Source: Neisseriaceae bacterium HSC-16F19
GTDB taxonomy: Bacteria; Pseudomonadota; Gammaproteobacteria; Burkholderiales; Neisseriaceae
Assembly (NCBI RefSeq): GCF_024171525.1
Contig: NZ_JALJZY010000008.1
Location: 56,782 to 120,781 of the forward strand
Length of the DNA: 64,000 nt
Direction: 5' to 3'
Below are positions 26,682-35,391 of the stretch, one piece after another. Every line of letters begins with the position of its first letter. The first letter of the stretch is position 1. The notes beneath the pieces were generated by a model. That model was not told where the DNA came from and did not search any database. It saw only the letters and a program-made list of their open reading frames with translations. The position numbers and the translations under genes are program-made.

Positions 26682-28319
26682 ATGACCAAGTTTATCTTTG
26701 TAACCGGCGGCGTAGTGTCTTCCTTGGGCAAAGGCATCGCCGCCGCGTCTATTGCCAGCATACTCGAATCCCGCGGCCTGAGCATGACCATGCTCAAGCT
26801 CGATCCCTATATCAATGTCGACCCCGGTACCATGAGCCCCTTCCAGCACGGCGAGGTGTTTGTGACCGACGACGGCGCCGAAACCGACCTCGATTTGGGC
26901 CATTACGAGCGTTTTATCAATGCCACCATGACCCGCCGCAACAGCTTTTCCGCCGGACAGGTGTACGAAAACGTGATTACCAAGGAGCGTCGCGGCGACT
27001 ACTTGGGCGGCACCGTGCAGGTGATTCCGCACATTACCGACGAAATCAAACGCAAAATCCACGAAGGCGCGGCCGGTTACGATGTCGCCATTGTGGAAAT
27101 CGGCGGTACCGTCGGCGACATCGAGTCGCTGCCGTTTCTGGAAGCCATCCGCCAGATGCGCAGCCAGTTGGGCCGCAACAACACCCTGTTTGTGCATCTG
27201 AGCTATGTGCCCTATATCGCCGCCGCCGGTGAAATCAAGACCAAACCGACCCAGCATTCGGTGAAAGAGCTGCGCGAAATCGGTATCCAGCCCGACGTGC
27301 TCATCTGCCGCATGGACCGCATTCTGCCGGACGAGGAAAAACGCAAAATCGCGCTGTTCTGTAATGTGGAAGAGCGTGCCGTGGCGGGGAGCTACGATGC
27401 CGAGAGCATTTACGAAATCCCGGAAATGCTGCACAACCAGGGCATAGACAACATTATCTGCGAGCAGCTGCAACTGAATGTGCAGCAGGCGGATCTGACC
27501 GAGTGGAAGAAAATCGTTTACGCGATCAAAAATCCCAAACACACCGTCAAAATCGCCATGGTGGGCAAATATGTGGATTTGACCGAATCCTACAAATCGC
27601 TCACCGAAGCCTTGAAACACGCCGGTATTCATACCGACACCGATGTGCAAATCACCTATATCGACAGCGAAGCCATCGAACAGGAAGGAACAGGCTGCCT
27701 GAAAGACATGGACGCCATTCTGGTGCCCGGCGGCTTCGGCAGCCGCGGTGTCGAAGGCAAGATTGCTGCGGTGAAATATGCGCGCGAACACAAAGTGCCT
27801 TATTTGGGCATTTGCCTGGGCATGCAGATTGCGCTTATCGAATACGCGCGCAACCAGGCCGGTTTGGCCGGGGCCAATTCCACCGAATTTGACCTGAAAG
27901 CCGAACACCCGGTGGTGGGGCTGATTGACGAATGGCTGGACCGCGACGGCCAGGTGGAAAAACGCGATGCCAACGCCAATCTCGGCGGCACCATGCGCTT
28001 GGGCGCGCAAGAAGTGGAATTGGCTTCAGGCAGCCTGGCGGCGCGTATTTACGGCAGCGAACACATCCGCGAGCGCCACCGCCACCGTTACGAAGTCAAT
28101 AACCACTACCTGCCGCAGCTGCAACAGGCGGGCTTGGTGGTGGGTGGCGTTTCCACGGGTCACGAGCGCTTGGTGGAAACCGTGGAACTGCCCACCGAAG
28201 TCCATCCGTGGTTCTTCGCCTGCCAGTTCCACCCGGAATTCACCTCCACACCGCGCAAAGGCCATCCGTTGTTCAGCGCCTATATCAAGGCCGCGTTGGT
28301 GAACAAGCAGGCGCTATAA
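26682..28319 (+). CDS. pyrG: CTP synthase
   Basis: 545 residues; makes CTP from UTP with glutamine. N-terminal synthetase domain begins TKFIFVTGGVVSSLGKGI with P-loop; the C-terminal glutaminase has the nucleophile in GICLGMQ near residue 381 and a His-Glu pair in FHPEFTS. A DUS copy inside the gene (about 27690) encodes GCLKD in the interdomain part. Divergent from gmk with about 130 bases between, which presumably contain both promoters. Confidence 0.98.
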   Translation: MTKFIFVTGGVVSSLGKGIAAASIASILESRGLSMTMLKLDPYINVDPGTMSPFQHGEVFVTDDGAETDLDLGHYERFINATMTRRNSFSAGQVYENVITKERRGDYLGGTVQVIPHITDEIKRKIHEGAAGYDVAIVEIGGTVGDIESLPFLEAIRQMRSQLGRNNTLFVHLSYVPYIAAAGEIKTKPTQHSVKELREIGIQPDVLICRMDRILPDEEKRKIALFCNVEERAVAGSYDAESIYEIPEMLHNQGIDNIICEQLQLNVQQADLTEWKKIVYAIKNPKHTVKIAMVGKYVDLTESYKSLTEALKHAGIHTDTDVQITYIDSEAIEQEGTGCLKDMDAILVPGGFGSRGVEGKIAAVKYAREHKVPYLGICLGMQIALIEYARNQAGLAGANSTEFDLKAEHPVVGLIDEWLDRDGQVEKRDANANLGGTMRLGAQEVELASGSLAARIYGSEHIRERHRHRYEVNNHYLPQLQQAGLVVGGVSTGHERLVETVELPTEVHPWFFACQFHPEFTSTPRKGHPLFSAYIKAALVNKQAL

Positions 28320-28398
28320 GCACCGCATACATATCATACATATGGAAACGGCAGTCAGTCTGTTCAGACCGGCTGCCGTTTTGTTTGTGTGCCGATAT

Positions 28399-29295
28399 TT
28401 ACAAACCCCGCATCCATTCCGGTCGCAGCCCTGCGGCGGCAGGTGCACGGATGGCGGCGCGGATTTGCGCCAGCAGGGCGGCTTTGTCGCGGCCGAGACG
28501 GCCTTTGAGCACCAGATAATTGGAGGCGTGGTCGCTGCGGAAGACGGTGTTTTCCAGTTGCAGATGCTCCATCAGGAGTGCCATTTCCTGCAAGAGGCCG
28601 ACGGTATCGGGCAGTTCGAAGTCGGGATAGGCTGCCTGAAAACGGGCGCTGCCCAAGGGAAAAGACACCACCAGCGTGGAAAGATACTCCGGCTGGCTTG
28701 CGTTCATCAGGCGGGCGGATTCCAACGCGTGCCGGCGGCTGAGGCGGGTACCGCCCAAGCCGTTGAGCAGCATCACCGAGCGGGTAATGCCCGCTTCGCC
28801 CAGTTTCAGCAGCGATGCGGCCGAAGAAGCATGGGTTTCGCCCTTGTTGACCAAGCGCAGCACCTCATCGTCGCCGGACTCGCAGCCGACATACACCATG
28901 CGCAAACCGGCCTCGGCCAGCGCGCGCAAATCGGCCACGCTCTTATGTGCCACATTGCGCGGCAGACAGTAGGCGGAAATGCGCTCCACCTGCGGCAGGT
29001 AACGGTGAACGGCTTCCAGCACCGCGCTTAAGCGGCGCACAGACAAAGCCATGGCATCCCCGTCGGCCAGAAACACGCGCCGTACCGGCAGGCCGCTTTG
29101 GGCGGTGCGCATCAGGTCGGCTTCGATGTCTGCCTGCGGCCGCACCTGGAATTTTTTCTGCGGCGCGGTGTACATCTCGCAAAAAGTGCAGGCATTCCAT
29201 GAGCAGCCGTTGGTAACCGGCAGTATCAGCGAGCGCGCCTCGCTGGGCGGACGGAAAACCGGTTCGATATAGTGAATGGGGAAAGCAGGGTACAT
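28399..29295 (-). CDS. Radical SAM protein of unknown function
   Basis: 298-residue radical SAM enzyme. The cluster motif is CSWNACTFC near residues 31-39, with four residues between the first two cysteines as in several Elp3/HemN-like orphan groups; a GCESGDDEVL segment near 135-145 fits the SAM-binding barrel. N-terminus HYIEPVFRPPSEARSLILPV resembles conserved hypothetical radical SAM proteins. A DUS copy encodes RFQAAY near residue 220. Substrate unknown. Monocistronic; convergent to pyrG. Confidence 0.8.
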   Translation of the reverse strand: MYPAFPIHYIEPVFRPPSEARSLILPVTNGCSWNACTFCEMYTAPQKKFQVRPQADIEADLMRTAQSGLPVRRVFLADGDAMALSVRRLSAVLEAVHRYLPQVERISAYCLPRNVAHKSVADLRALAEAGLRMVYVGCESGDDEVLRLVNKGETHASSAASLLKLGEAGITRSVMLLNGLGGTRLSRRHALESARLMNASQPEYLSTLVVSFPLGSARFQAAYPDFELPDTVGLLQEMALLMEHLQLENTVFRSDHASNYLVLKGRLGRDKAALLAQIRAAIRAPAAAGLRPEWMRGL

Positions 29296-29324
29296 GGTAG
29301 GGGCTTATATATATTGTTGATTGC

Positions 29325-29351
29325 GGCTGCCTGAAAATGTTTCAGGCAGCC
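29325..29351. terminator. Inverted DUS pair after the 29342-29869 gene
   Basis: GGCTGCCTGAAA and TTTCAGGCAGCC separated by ATG-type loop bases. The right arm overlaps the stop codon of the minus-strand gene, whose TGA is part of the uptake word. Confidence 0.75.
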
Positions 29352-29869
29352 TGGTCCAACCAGCCTAATAATTGCGTGCACACAGCGGCGATATGCGGGT
29401 GCTTGCGCCAACGCCGCTCATCGTCCAAATAGTCCAGCAACACACCCTCGCTGTTGTCGGCGGCTATGCCGATATGCATGTCCAGATACAGTTCCACACA
29501 GCCGAGCGTTTCCTGGCGGAAGCGGCGGTTTTTGCCGTCGTGCAGATTCAGCCAAGTGGCGCTGGCGGCATAAAATGCCAGATTTTCGCCCAGCATGTCG
29601 GCCGGATAGTCGTCTTGGTCGGCGATGTCATCCAATGCGGCCACCGCGGCGGCCATAGGGTCGTATTGCCAACGTTGGGAGACCACTTCTTCGCGCAGCG
29701 CCAGCAGGTGGGGGATTTGGGCAGGAAATTCCGTGGCTACTTTGGCCGCGGTGGCATATTCGGCGCAATGGTATGCCAGCAGTTGCAGTAAGACTTGGCA
29801 CTGGCGGCGTTTATAGGATGCCAGGCGGGCGGCAACTTGGTCTAAGAAATCATCTTGGCTGTACGACAT
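29342..29869 (-). CDS. Conserved-looking hypothetical protein
   Basis: 175 residues, soluble, helical, acidic C-terminal half. N-terminus MSYSQDDFLDQVAARL with a cluster of aromatic and acidic residues later (NLAFYAASATWLNLHD, VELYLDMHIG, LLDYLDDERRWRKHP). I do not recognise a family. The last codons (LDQAA, TGA stop) are supplied by a DUS copy. It lies about 20 bases downstream of aroC on the same strand and is probably co-transcribed with it. Confidence 0.7.
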   Translation of the reverse strand: MSYSQDDFLDQVAARLASYKRRQCQVLLQLLAYHCAEYATAAKVATEFPAQIPHLLALREEVVSQRWQYDPMAAAVAALDDIADQDDYPADMLGENLAFYAASATWLNLHDGKNRRFRQETLGCVELYLDMHIGIAADNSEGVLLDYLDDERRWRKHPHIAAVCTQLLGWLDQAA

Positions 29870-29889
29870 GGCGTTCAGGCTGCCTGAAA

Positions 29890-30984
29890 CTATCGGCGCT
29901 CAATGTCCGGCGTGCTCACGCGCACATCGGCGTTTTGCGCACGCTGGCGCAGGGCGTGGTCCATCAGCACCAGTGCCAGCATGGCTTCGGCAATGGGCGC
30001 GGCGCGCAGGCCGACGCAGGGGTCGTGGCGGCCGTGGGTGGCGATTTCGCAGGGATTACCGTCGATGTCGATGGAACGGCGCGGGGTGGCGATGGAGCTG
30101 GTGGGCTTGATGGCGAAATTGGCGGTAATGGTCTGGCCGGTGGATATGCCGCCGAGGATGCCGCCGGCGTGGTTGGACAGAAAGCCCTGCGGTGTCAGCT
30201 CGTCGCCGTGTACGCTGCCGCGTTGTGCCACCACGTCGAAACCGTCGCCGATTTCCACGGCTTTGACGGCATTGATGGACATCAGCGCATGGGCAATATC
30301 GGCATCGAGGCGGTCGAATACCGGTTCGCCCAAGCCCACCGGCACGTTGCGCGCCTCGATATGCAGTCGGGCGCCGACGGAATCCAGCGATTTGCGCACA
30401 CTGTCCATATAGGCTTCCAAAGCGGCAATCTGGCTGCGGTTGGCGGCAAAAAACGGGTTTTCGCCGATATAGGCTTCGTCTTCAAAAGCAATCACCTGTT
30501 CGCCCACCTGGGTGACATAGCAGACGAATTCGGTGCCGAATTGGGTGTAGAGCCATTTTTTGGCAACGGCGCCGGCGGCCACGCGGGCAGCGGTTTCGCG
30601 GGCGGAAGAGCGGCCGCCGCCGCGGTAATCGCGGGTGCCGTATTTGTGCCAATAGGTGTAATCGGCATGGCCGGGGCGGAATTGGCGGGCGATATTGCCG
30701 TAGTCCTTGCTGCGCTGGTCGGTATTGCGGATAAGCAGGGCAATGGGGGTGCCGGTGGTGCGGCCTTCGAACACGCCGGAGAGGATTTCCACCTCGTCGG
30801 CCTCGCGGCGTTGGGTGACATGGCGGCTGGTGCCGGGTTTGCGGCGGTCGAGGTCGGCCTGGATATCGGCTTCGGTGAGCGGCAGTCCGGGCGGGCAACC
30901 GTCAATTACGCAGCCCAGCCCCGGGCCGTGGCTTTCGCCGAAAGTGCTGATGCGAAACAGTTGTCCGAAGGAATTGCCTGCCAT
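29890..30984 (-). CDS. aroC: Chorismate synthase
   Basis: 364 residues; FMNH2-dependent conversion of EPSP to chorismate, the branch point for aromatic compounds. Signatures: GESHGPGLGCVIDGCPPG near residues 17-34, RGGGRSSARETAARVAAGAV near 125-144, and the C-terminal RHDPCVGLRAAPIAEAM. Chorismate is the source of 4-hydroxybenzoate-like starter units, so it feeds the APE pathway indirectly. Confidence 0.97.
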   Translation of the reverse strand: MAGNSFGQLFRISTFGESHGPGLGCVIDGCPPGLPLTEADIQADLDRRKPGTSRHVTQRREADEVEILSGVFEGRTTGTPIALLIRNTDQRSKDYGNIARQFRPGHADYTYWHKYGTRDYRGGGRSSARETAARVAAGAVAKKWLYTQFGTEFVCYVTQVGEQVIAFEDEAYIGENPFFAANRSQIAALEAYMDSVRKSLDSVGARLHIEARNVPVGLGEPVFDRLDADIAHALMSINAVKAVEIGDGFDVVAQRGSVHGDELTPQGFLSNHAGGILGGISTGQTITANFAIKPTSSIATPRRSIDIDGNPCEIATHGRHDPCVGLRAAPIAEAMLALVLMDHALRQRAQNADVRVSTPDIERR

Positions 30985-31069
30985 AATTCAGTCCGATGGG
31001 TGAAGTCTCAAAAACGGGCGCCAGTGTAGCATAAGCGCCGCAAGATATGTTTTCAGGCTGCCTGAAAAC

Positions 31070-31096
31070 AAAAAAGGAAACCGAAGTTTCCTTTTT
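31070..31096. terminator. Terminator after rplT
   Basis: AAGGAAAC and GTTTCCTT flank a four-base CGAA (TTCG on the minus strand) tetraloop, with A/T runs on both sides, so a strong bidirectional intrinsic terminator. A DUS copy adjoins it at 31055. Confidence 0.88.
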
Positions 31097-31111
31097 TTAA
31101 GCTCAAGCGCA

Positions 31112-31468
31112 TTAAGCCAGAGCGGCTTTGGCTTTCTCGGCCAGTTGGCTGAAAGCGGCTTTGTCGAATACAGCCAAATCGGCCAATACTTTACGGTCGA
31201 TTTCGATGGCGGCGCGTTTGAGGCCGTTCATGAATTTGCTGTAAGACAAACCGTTTTCACGGGCGGCGGCATTGATACGCACAATCCACAATTGACGGAA
31301 CTGGCGTTTGCGCTGACGGCGGTCGCGGTAGGCGTATTGACCGGCTTTCATCACCGCCTGTTTGGCAACGCGGTAGACGTTTTTACGACGGCCGCGATAG
31401 CCTTTGGCCAATGCTAATACTTTTTTGTGACGGGCACGTGCGGTTACACCGCGTTTTACGCGTGGCAT
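31112..31468 (-). CDS. rplT: 50S ribosomal protein L20
   Basis: 118 residues, very basic, with the L20 signature segments KKVLALAKGYRGRRKNVYR and YAYRDRRQRKRQFRQLWIVR. Binds 23S rRNA early in 50S assembly; represses its own operon in other bacteria. Twelve bases downstream of rpmI. Confidence 0.98.
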   Translation of the reverse strand: MPRVKRGVTARARHKKVLALAKGYRGRRKNVYRVAKQAVMKAGQYAYRDRRQRKRQFRQLWIVRINAAARENGLSYSKFMNGLKRAAIEIDRKVLADLAVFDKAAFSQLAEKAKAALA

Positions 31469-31480
31469 ATTCTAAACTCC

Positions 31481-31678
31481 TTAAGCGTAGGGCAACATTT
31501 TGGCAACAGAAGCCATATCGCGCTCGTTCACCATAGAGGTGCCGCGCAGCTGGCGTTTGTTTTTGGTGGTTTTCTTGGTCAAGATGTGGCGTTTGAACGC
31601 GTGTGCGCGTTTAACACCACCACCGCCCAACACTTTGAAGCGCTTTTTGGCGCTGGATTTGGTTTTCATTTTTGGCAT
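31481..31678 (-). CDS. rpmI: 50S ribosomal protein L35
   Basis: 65 residues beginning MPKMKTKSSAKKRFKVLGGG, the L35 signature. Pairs with rplT. In most bacteria infC precedes rpmI; here the upstream 260 bases hold only a Correia-like remnant and then the unrelated efflux gene, so the rpmI promoter must lie in 31690-31900. Confidence 0.97.
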   Translation of the reverse strand: MPKMKTKSSAKKRFKVLGGGGVKRAHAFKRHILTKKTTKNKRQLRGTSMVNERDMASVAKMLPYA

Positions 31679-31779
31679 GGTTACAACTCCATACGGGTTT
31701 ATCGGATAAGGCGTCAGGTGACTGCAGAACAGTGCTTGTTTTCAGAAAACAACCTGGACACCACGGTTTTTCGCCGCTT

Positions 31780-31849
31780 TTTAGTCTTTCCAAATAAGAA
31801 TGATACGGCCTTGCTGCGCCTTATCTCATTCTGATTTGGTTTGACTATA
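31780..31849. repeat. Short Correia-like remnant upstream of rpmI
   Basis: TTTAGTCTTTCCAAATAAGA at the left and ATTTGGTTTGACTATA at the right match the ends of the Correia-like elements at 7245 and 63308, with only the ACGGCcTTGCTGCGCCTT part of the interior left. About 70 bases; it appears internally deleted. Confidence 0.65.
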
Positions 31850-31941
31850 CAATAACGCCCGGCAGCGGCACGCCGGACGAAACGCGGCATTATAGCGGCC
31901 TTTGCTATGAAAAGCAAAGTATTCTTTATTTTCAGGCAGCC

Positions 31942-33402
31942 TTAATCGGTTTCCCAGCCGCCGCCCAAGGCTTTATAGAGCAGCACGCTGCTTTGCGCCT
32001 GCTGCAATTGCGACTGAATCAGCTGGTCTTGCGCCTGCTGTTCGGTCAGGCGGGCGTTAAGGGCTTGGTCGAGGGTGTATTGGCCGTGGCGGAACAGTTT
32101 TTCCGCCGCATCGGCTTGGGCGGCGGCCTGTTGGTGTGCCCGTGTCAGCTGTGCGCCTTGTTGGCGGAAAGCATGGTGGCCGTGGTAGGCGCTGTCCACT
32201 TCGCCCAGGGCGGTGAGGATGTTTTGGTCGTATTGCAGCAGGGCGGTTTGCAGGCGGGCATCGGCGGCGGCGATATTGGCGCGGATGCGGCCGTTGGTAA
32301 ACAACGGCAGCTGGATTTGGGCGCGCATGAGGCTGCCCCAGCCTTTGAGATTGCTGTCGCTGTCGAGGCTGATGCTGCCGTTGCCGAGAAACTCAATCGA
32401 AAAACGCGGCAGCAAATCGGCGCGGGCGCTGGCCAGTTTGGCGGCATAAGCCTGTACCTGTGCGGCATGGGCGCGGATGTCGGGGCGGCGCTCCAGCAGC
32501 CCTTGGGGTGTGTGGCCTTGCGGTGCGGCGGGAATATGGCTTAAGGGATTGTGTTTGCTTTCAGGCAGCGTATAGCCTTGCGGGGCATGACCGCCGAGGA
32601 TGGCGAGGCTGCGCACATGGGCGGCGCGGGCAGCCTGCAAGGGGGCTGGTTGCGCTTCCAGCGTGCTCAGGCGGCTGGCGACGGCGCGCACATCATGGGC
32701 GGTGGCGTGTCCGGCCTGAAAGCGGCCCTGCACATAGCGGTGCAGCCGGGCGGTGGTGGCGATGCTCTGTTGCAGGGTGGCGAGCCTGCGCTCGGCGGCA
32801 CGGGCTTGCAGATAATGTTCGGCCACATCCGCCGCCACCAGCAGGCGCGCGCCGTAGAGCTGCTCTTGGGTACCCAGCGCGGCGGCACGGGCGGCGTCGG
32901 CATCGCTTTGTTTGCGGCCGAAGATGTCCGGTTCCCAGCTGACCGACAGCGTGCCGCCGGCGCTGCTGCCGTCGGTTTCCAAGGTGCGTGCGCCCAAGTC
33001 GGCGGTTTGGGGATTGCGGCGCAGCAGGGCGCGGGTGTTGTTATCGGCGGGGTTGCGGATATGGGCATCCAGATGTGCTGCCTGTACGCCCAAACCGGCG
33101 GTCGGGCCCAAATCGGCCTGTGCCAGCCGCGCCGTGGCGCGCGCTTCGGCGAGGCGGCTTTGGGCGATGCGGATATCGTGATTGTGCGCTAGCGCTTCTT
33201 CCACCAAGCGGTTGAGCACCGGGTCTTGCCAATGCTGCCACCAGCGCGCGATGTCGGTGGGCGCGGCGGCGGCGGGCGCGTGTTCGAAGGCGGCGGGCAG
33301 GTCAATTTGGCTGTCCAGCGCCACGGTGGTGTGTTGGCAGGCGGCGAGGCTCAGCAGGGCGGTGAACACGGCGGCAAGGGTTTTGTTGGGCAGGGTTTTC
33401 AT
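31942..33402 (-). CDS. Outer-membrane efflux lipoprotein (TolC/NodT family)
   Basis: 486 residues. A signal peptide with lipobox LAAC lies at about residues 18-23 of MKTLPNKTLAAVF..., so the mature protein is lipid-anchored after Lgt. Two repeats of long helical regions with the OEP pattern follow (VEEALAHNHDIRIAQSRL; LGEVDSAYHGH). It is the outer-membrane channel of the ABC-2 exporter encoded upstream (HlyD, RbbA-like, YhhJ-like). Last gene of that set; an inverted palindrome pair separates it from yhhJ. Confidence 0.88.
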   Translation of the reverse strand: MKTLPNKTLAAVFTALLSLAACQHTTVALDSQIDLPAAFEHAPAAAAPTDIARWWQHWQDPVLNRLVEEALAHNHDIRIAQSRLAEARATARLAQADLGPTAGLGVQAAHLDAHIRNPADNNTRALLRRNPQTADLGARTLETDGSSAGGTLSVSWEPDIFGRKQSDADAARAAALGTQEQLYGARLLVAADVAEHYLQARAAERRLATLQQSIATTARLHRYVQGRFQAGHATAHDVRAVASRLSTLEAQPAPLQAARAAHVRSLAILGGHAPQGYTLPESKHNPLSHIPAAPQGHTPQGLLERRPDIRAHAAQVQAYAAKLASARADLLPRFSIEFLGNGSISLDSDSNLKGWGSLMRAQIQLPLFTNGRIRANIAAADARLQTALLQYDQNILTALGEVDSAYHGHHAFRQQGAQLTRAHQQAAAQADAAEKLFRHGQYTLDQALNARLTEQQAQDQLIQSQLQQAQSSVLLYKALGGGWETD

Positions 33403-33467
33403 AAGCATCAATCAGGTGTTTCGGGTTTTCAGGCAGCCTGAAAATGATTTACAGGGTTAAGCGTTGC

Positions 33468-33591
33468 GTAGGGTGGGAGCTGGCGCCCACGCGTTTGGTT
33501 TATTCGGCCCAATCCGCCCAAATTGTTTCATTCGTTTGGCGGTTTGCAGGACTGGGAAAGGATGGCGCGTGGGTGCAAGCACCCACCCTAC
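33468..33591. repeat. Inverted GTAGGG palindrome pair
   Basis: GTAGGGTGGGaGCTGgCGCC... (33468-33490) and GTGGGTGCAAGCACCCACCC... (33569-33591). The spacing is longer than in other pairs. Lies between yhhJ-like and TolC-like genes. Confidence 0.75.
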
Positions 33592-33594
33592 GTA

Positions 33595-34722
33595 TCATCC
33601 CTGTTTTTCCAACATTTTGCGGAAGCGCACCAGCGCCAGCAGCAGAAACAGGGCGCCGGTGATGGTCATGATTAACAGTTGCGGCCACACCAGTTCCGGC
33701 CCGGCGCCGCGCAGCAGCACGCTTTGGGCGAAAGACACAAACTGGGTGGTGGGCCAGTATTCGCTAATCCATTGCGCCGCCTGCGGCATATTGCTGCGCG
33801 GGCTGGAGGAGCCGGAAAACATCAGCGCAATGATGTACACCGGCATCATCAGCAGGCTGTATTGCGGCATGGTCGGTGCCAGGGTGGCGAGCATAATGGC
33901 GAGGGCGGCAATGGAAAACATAAAAATCACCGTGCCCAGCGCAAACAGCGCCAGCGAGCCCGACAGCGGCACTTGCAGCAGGCCGCCGACCATAAAACGC
34001 ATACTCAGCACCGCCACCGTGCAAATCACCAAACCGTTGGCGAGTATCTTGGCCAGCACGATTTCCGCCGCGCCCACCGGCATCACCAGCAAATGCTCGA
34101 TGGTGCCGCGCTCGCGTTCGCGGATGACCGCCGCGCCCACCAGCACCAGCGTAATCATGGCAATCATATTGTCCACTTCCATAATCGCCAGCGGCCACAC
34201 ATCGCTGGCATTGGGATTGAATTCCAGCGTCACCACCGGCTTGACCGGCATAATCTCTTCAATCAATTGCTTCTGCTGCAAAAAATCGATGATTTCGCTG
34301 TGAAAAATCTGGCTGATATAGGCTTGTCCCAGCCCGGCCTGGGTGATGGTGGTGGCATCGGCCAAAAGCTGCACCTGTGGCTCGCGCCCCAAGAGCACAT
34401 CGCGCTGGAAATGCGGCGGAAACTCCAGCACAAACACGAGTTCGCCCTTGTCCAGCAACGCATCTGCCTGTTCGCGGCTCACCGCCACCGGCGTTTGGAA
34501 ATGCGGCGGCAGCAGCGCGGCGGTGATTTGGCGGCTCAAAGGCGAGCGGTCGCCGTCGATAATGCCCACGGCGGCGTTTTTGACATCGTTGCTCACCCCG
34601 GTGGCGGCGGAATACACCAGACCGGTAAAGGTAAACACAATCAGCACCACCAGCACCGGGTCTCCGAGCAGGCTGCGCAATTCTTTGGCGCTGAGGGCGA
34701 GGATGTTTTTGAAAAATCGCAT
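33595..34722 (-). CDS. yhhJ: ABC-2 type permease, YhhJ-like
   Basis: 375-residue membrane subunit: one N-terminal transmembrane helix (LVVLIVFTFTGLVYS), a large periplasmic domain of about 150 residues, then five or so helices with the ABC-2 IRERERGTIEHLLVMPV coupling segment near residue 213. Partners with the RbbA-like ATPase/permease. ATG 34722 fits the family start MRFFKNI; the longer frame to 34827 runs through a palindrome repeat. Confidence 0.85.
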   Translation of the reverse strand: MRFFKNILALSAKELRSLLGDPVLVVLIVFTFTGLVYSAATGVSNDVKNAAVGIIDGDRSPLSRQITAALLPPHFQTPVAVSREQADALLDKGELVFVLEFPPHFQRDVLLGREPQVQLLADATTITQAGLGQAYISQIFHSEIIDFLQQKQLIEEIMPVKPVVTLEFNPNASDVWPLAIMEVDNMIAMITLVLVGAAVIRERERGTIEHLLVMPVGAAEIVLAKILANGLVICTVAVLSMRFMVGGLLQVPLSGSLALFALGTVIFMFSIAALAIMLATLAPTMPQYSLLMMPVYIIALMFSGSSSPRSNMPQAAQWISEYWPTTQFVSFAQSVLLRGAGPELVWPQLLIMTITGALFLLLALVRFRKMLEKQG

Positions 34723-34761
34723 GGTCAGTGTTTCAGGCTGCCTGAAAAAGGGGGGTAAGTC

Positions 34762-34840
34762 GTAGGTCGGATACTTGTATCCGACATAAGTATAAGTTAC
34801 TGAAATAATTAATTCTGTCGGATACAAGTATCCGACCTAC
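34762..34840. repeat. Inverted GTAG-headed palindrome pair
   Basis: GTAGGTCGGATACTTGTATC... (34762-34787) and GTCGGATACAAGTATCCGAC... (34817-34840). The right end overlaps the stop codon of the DUF1304 gene, whose TAG is read from the GTAG/CTAC head. Confidence 0.85.
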
Positions 34841-35217
34841 AGGTAGTGCAGACCCAGCAGCACCAATCCGATCAAGCCCGGTGCCAGCTGTATGGCCGCC
34901 GGTTTGCGCTTATTGGGCGAGGTGGCGCCCAGATACACACCGGCGGCCACGGTGGATGCGGCACCGGCCATGCACAAGGCCGTGCCCCAGGCGGTATCGG
35001 CCAGCACCCCGGCAATACCGGCGAGCATGATGAGGGCCAAAAGCAGATTGTAAAAGCCTTGGTTGGCGGCCAATTCCTTGGTGGCGGCGGCAAATTCCGC
35101 GCTCAGGCCAAAGGTGCGGCGGCCTTGCGGTTGGTCCCATAAAAACATTTCCAGCACGCAGATATAAATGTGCAGCAGGGCGGAGAGGGCGATAAATATT
35201 AAAGACAATATCAGCAT
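34837..35217 (-). CDS. DUF1304 membrane protein
   Basis: 126 residues with four hydrophobic segments (LILSLIFIALSALLHIYICV; ANQGFYNLLLALIMLAGIAG; ALCMAGAASTVAAGVYLG; LAPGLIGLVLLG). The FLWDQPQGRRTFGL and NQGFYNL segments are typical of DUF1304. Function unknown. Placed between the RbbA-like and YhhJ-like genes on the same strand. Confidence 0.8.
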   Translation of the reverse strand: MLILSLIFIALSALLHIYICVLEMFLWDQPQGRRTFGLSAEFAAATKELAANQGFYNLLLALIMLAGIAGVLADTAWGTALCMAGAASTVAAGVYLGATSPNKRKPAAIQLAPGLIGLVLLGLHYL

Positions 35218-35391
35218 GGGTGTCTTTCTAATGATGGGTTTTCAGGCAGCCTGAATTAATGTGCAGATAAGCAGGTTTGCACAGATCCTGCGACTGCGCG
35301 CAGGATGACGCCGGTTTTGTCATTCTGCGCGCAGCCGCAGAATCTGTTTATATTTTCAGGCAGCCTCATCGTTCGGGTATCCGTACAACAT

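Noticed and set aside
26589..28010. 473-codon minus-strand frame opposite pyrG
   Set aside because: pyrG is fully supported by motifs; the antisense frame has no recognisable domains.
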